Assembly: GCA_007133495.1 (NCBI GenBank)
Contig: SLMS01000012.1
Span: 1-36,296, forward strand
Direction: 5' to 3'
DNA length: 36,296 nucleotides
Origin: Candidatus Sumerlaeota bacterium
GTDB taxonomy: Bacteria > Sumerlaeota > Sumerlaeia > SLMS01
Numbering within the stretch: the first letter of the stretch is position 1; each line of letters starts with the position of its first letter. The notes under the pieces are model-generated. The model ran no database searches and was not told the origin of the DNA. It was given only the letters and a program-made list of their open reading frames with translations. Below, piece by piece: positions 34,278-36,296 of the stretch. Made by a program: the position numbers and the translations under genes.

Positions 34278-34413
34278 ACAACAGAGGCACAGCAAATCCG
34301 CCCGGCGGCTCAGGGAGCCATTGTCCCCAGAGAAGCTGGAGTGCTCCCGCAGGCAGGGACGGCGGATTCTGCGGACGGGATGGAGCCCGGAAAACGGGCC
34401 CGAGCCAGCGTGT

Positions 34414-35049
34414 CTACCCGTTTCCGCGTATCAGGCTGAGGAACTCGTTGCGGGTCTGTGGCCGGTCGCGGAAGGCGCCGATCATGGCGGAGGTGGTGGT
34501 CATGGAGTTTTGCTTCTGGATGCCCCTCATGCACATGCACATGTGCTTTGCTTCGGAGACGACGGCGACGCCGCGGGGCTTGAGCACGTCTGTCAGGCAT
34601 CCGGCGATTTGCTGGGTCATGCGCTCCTGAAGCTGGAGGCGGCGGGCGAAGACCTCCACGATGCGCGGTATTTTGGAAAGGCCGATGACCTTCCTGTCCG
34701 GGATATACGCGACGTGTATGGTCCCGAAAAACGGGATCATGTGGTGTTCGCAGAGGGAGTAGAATTCGATGTCCTTGACGAGGACCATCTCGTCGTACTC
34801 GCGGTCGAAGCCCTCCTCGAAGACGGCGTCGTTGACGACTTCCTCGACGTTTGCGCGGTAGCCCGCGGTGAGGAATTCCATGGCGCGGTCCACGCGCCGG
34901 GGGGTCTTGGCCAGCCCCTCGCGATCGGGGTCTTCGCCGATACAGATGAGCATCTCGCGGACGAGTTTCTCCATCCCGAGGCCCTCGCCCTGCGGGGTAT
35001 CGTCGTCGTCCATGGCGGTCAGGTGGGGGTCTGTGATACCGAAAGACAT
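34414..35049 (-). CDS. folE: GTP cyclohydrolase I
   Basis: FolE converts GTP to dihydroneopterin triphosphate, the first step toward folate, and also supplies queuosine and biopterin-type pathways. The product (211 residues from this start) has [19 protein letters not shown], then [20 protein letters not shown], where the CEHH supplies a Zn-ligand Cys and His. [19 protein letters not shown] and [15 protein letters not shown] (second Zn-ligand Cys) come next, and [11 protein letters not shown] follows. This is the standard type IA enzyme, zinc-dependent. I start at the ATG at 35049; ATG at 35088 would add 13 residues and is also possible. It reads away from the sugar-kinase gene, 274 bases apart; no other folate gene is near. 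Confidence 0.95.
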   Translation of the reverse strand: MSFGITDPHLTAMDDDDTPQGEGLGMEKLVREMLICIGEDPDREGLAKTPRRVDRAMEFLTAGYRANVEEVVNDAVFEEGFDREYDEMVLVKDIEFYSLCEHHMIPFFGTIHVAYIPDRKVIGLSKIPRIVEVFARRLQLQERMTQQIAGCLTDVLKPRGVAVVSEAKHMCMCMRGIQKQNSMTTTSAMIGAFRDRPQTRNEFLSLIRGNG

Positions 35050-35323
35050 ATCGTTGGGTGCCTTTTGTTTGCGGCTTGCCGGAGTCATTCCGTACTCGAT
35101 TCGCGCTGCGTCGCCGGCGCAAGGTGGTTGGTGCGGGCCGATGGCGAGCGTTTCCGCTGCACGGCTCCGGAGGAACGAGAAGTGTGCCAACGCGGGGCGG
35201 GTGGCTCGCACGCTGACTGGTCCGCCGTGCGCGGGTGACCCTTGCAATTGACTCCCGTTGGGCGTGTGGGGCTCCCTTCCCTCGCCCCGGCGGTGACCGG
35301 GAGCCTGTCCGAAGGAATTCTGC

Positions 35324-36277
35324 ATGGCGAAGGCACTAATAGTCGGCTCTGTGGCGCTGGACACGATCGAGACGCCGCACGGCACGGCGGAACGGATTCT
35401 CGGAGGATCGGCCTCTTTCGGGTCCTACGCGGCCTCCTACTTTACGGACGTGAGCATCGTCGGGGTGGTGGGGGAGGACTTCCCGCCCGAGGCGATCGAT
35501 CAGTTCAAGGCACGCGGCATCGGCGTGGAGGGGCTGGAGGTCCGCGAGGGGAAGACGTTCCACTGGTCGGGCCGCTACGAGTACGACATGAACGAGGCGC
35601 ACACGAAGGCCACGGAGCTGAACGTGTTCGCGGATTTCCGTCCGAAGCTGACCGCGGAACAGCGCAAGACGCCCTACGTGTTCCTGGCGAATATCCACCC
35701 GCAGCTTCAGCTCGACGTGCTCGAGCAGATGGAGGCGCCCAAGCTGGTCGCCGTCGATACGATGAATTTCTGGATCGAGGGCTTCAAGAAGGAGCTGACC
35801 GGAGTGATCGAGCGCTGCGATTTCCTGCTGATGAACGACGGGGAGGCGCGGCAGTTCTGCGAGAAGCCGAACCTTATCGAGTGCGGGCGCGAGCTGCGCC
35901 GGCTCGGCCCCTCCACCGTCGCGATCAAGAAGGGCGAGCATGGGGCGCTGCTCTTTCACAACGGCGGCATCAGTTTCTTCCCCTCCTATCCGGTGATGGA
36001 GCTGAAGGACCCCACCGGCGCGGGCGATACGTTCGCCGGGGCGCTGATCGGCTATCTGGCGCGCAAGGACGACACGGGCGCCGACAACCTGGTGCGTGCC
36101 GTGCAGGCGGGCACCTGCATGGCCTCGTTCGTGGTGGAGGACTTCAGCCTGACCCGGGTGGCGAACCTTGGGCCGGGAGAGCTGCGCGAGCGCGTGGCGA
36201 TGCTCCGGGAGATGGTGCGTCTTCCCGAGCCGGACGAGGCGGCCCTCGAAAGCCGGCTGGCCTCGGGTGTCCTGTGA
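35324..36277 (+). CDS. PfkB-family carbohydrate/nucleoside kinase
   Basis: PfkB (ribokinase-fold) enzymes phosphorylate sugars or nucleosides with ATP. The 317-residue protein begins [20 protein letters not shown], has the N-terminal substrate region [30 protein letters not shown], and the C-terminal signature [17 protein letters not shown] with catalytic Asp (about residue 235). The residues [14 protein letters not shown] and [12 protein letters not shown] are typical of a subgroup found in Planctomycetes-type and other genomes whose substrate is unknown. It could be a ribokinase, adenosine kinase or another sugar kinase. The gene is complete within the window and has no partner on its + side. 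Confidence 0.9.
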   Translation: MAKALIVGSVALDTIETPHGTAERILGGSASFGSYAASYFTDVSIVGVVGEDFPPEAIDQFKARGIGVEGLEVREGKTFHWSGRYEYDMNEAHTKATELNVFADFRPKLTAEQRKTPYVFLANIHPQLQLDVLEQMEAPKLVAVDTMNFWIEGFKKELTGVIERCDFLLMNDGEARQFCEKPNLIECGRELRRLGPSTVAIKKGEHGALLFHNGGISFFPSYPVMELKDPTGAGDTFAGALIGYLARKDDTGADNLVRAVQAGTCMASFVVEDFSLTRVANLGPGELRERVAMLREMVRLPEPDEAALESRLASGVL

Positions 36278-36296
36278 TCCGCCCCGGCGCCTGCCC

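Overview
The window comes from a high-GC (roughly 65% by eye) Gram-negative-type bacterium. It carries a secretin, a glycosyltransferase resembling LPS-core enzymes, a fused SecDF, a TonB/pilus-style outer-membrane export component, and a secreted Kelch protein with a dockerin-like tail ending in LLENWG repeats. It also has two families of intergenic repeats (CACGGAG/CACGAAG-type tracts and GGGCAACGCCC palindromes). I associate the tail and these repeats with Planctomycetes and neighbouring poorly cultured phyla. That placement is an inference; no rRNA is present to fix it. I see no phage, insertion sequence, CRISPR array or tRNA.

Left part (1-11.7 kb, mostly + strand): yajC, an HD-domain hydrolase and secDF form a Sec-accessory operon. 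They are followed by ilvC, tatD, a four-cysteine Rrf2 regulator, a convergent TIGR01777 epimerase-like gene, rpsT with a clear terminator, purL, a small PH-domain membrane protein and a VOC-family protein.

Middle (11.7-25.3 kb, all - strand): a translationally coupled GT2/GT-C glycosyltransferase pair, an exported peroxiredoxin-like protein, a phosphodiester glycosidase, larB overlapping recD2 by 4 nt, the Kelch/dockerin protein, and a secretin followed closely by a GT4 glycosyltransferase. The theme is cell envelope and secreted products, with recD2-larB as an unrelated coupled pair.

Right part (25.7-36.3 kb): a ymdB-type phosphodiesterase and dnaE (with an intact PHP domain) on the + strand, then about 1 kb of tandem and inverted repeats without a credible gene. 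After these come a GT2 gene, a 49-residue membrane protein next to an HtrA-type protease, a small two-helix membrane protein, a palindromic repeat pair, folE and a PfkB-family sugar kinase.

Three sequence-level signals are not explained by the genes. First, the heptamer GTCTATA (either strand) occurs 17 times by my count against about one expected, in several reading frames and also outside genes, while GTCTAC is almost absent. Second, the + strand changes from C-rich to G-rich at about 19-22 kb regardless of gene direction. Third, there are two 10-base C/G homopolymers, one inside a gene and one just upstream of another. I did not find a clearly novel multi-gene system; the motif and the repeat families are the best candidates for something undescribed.
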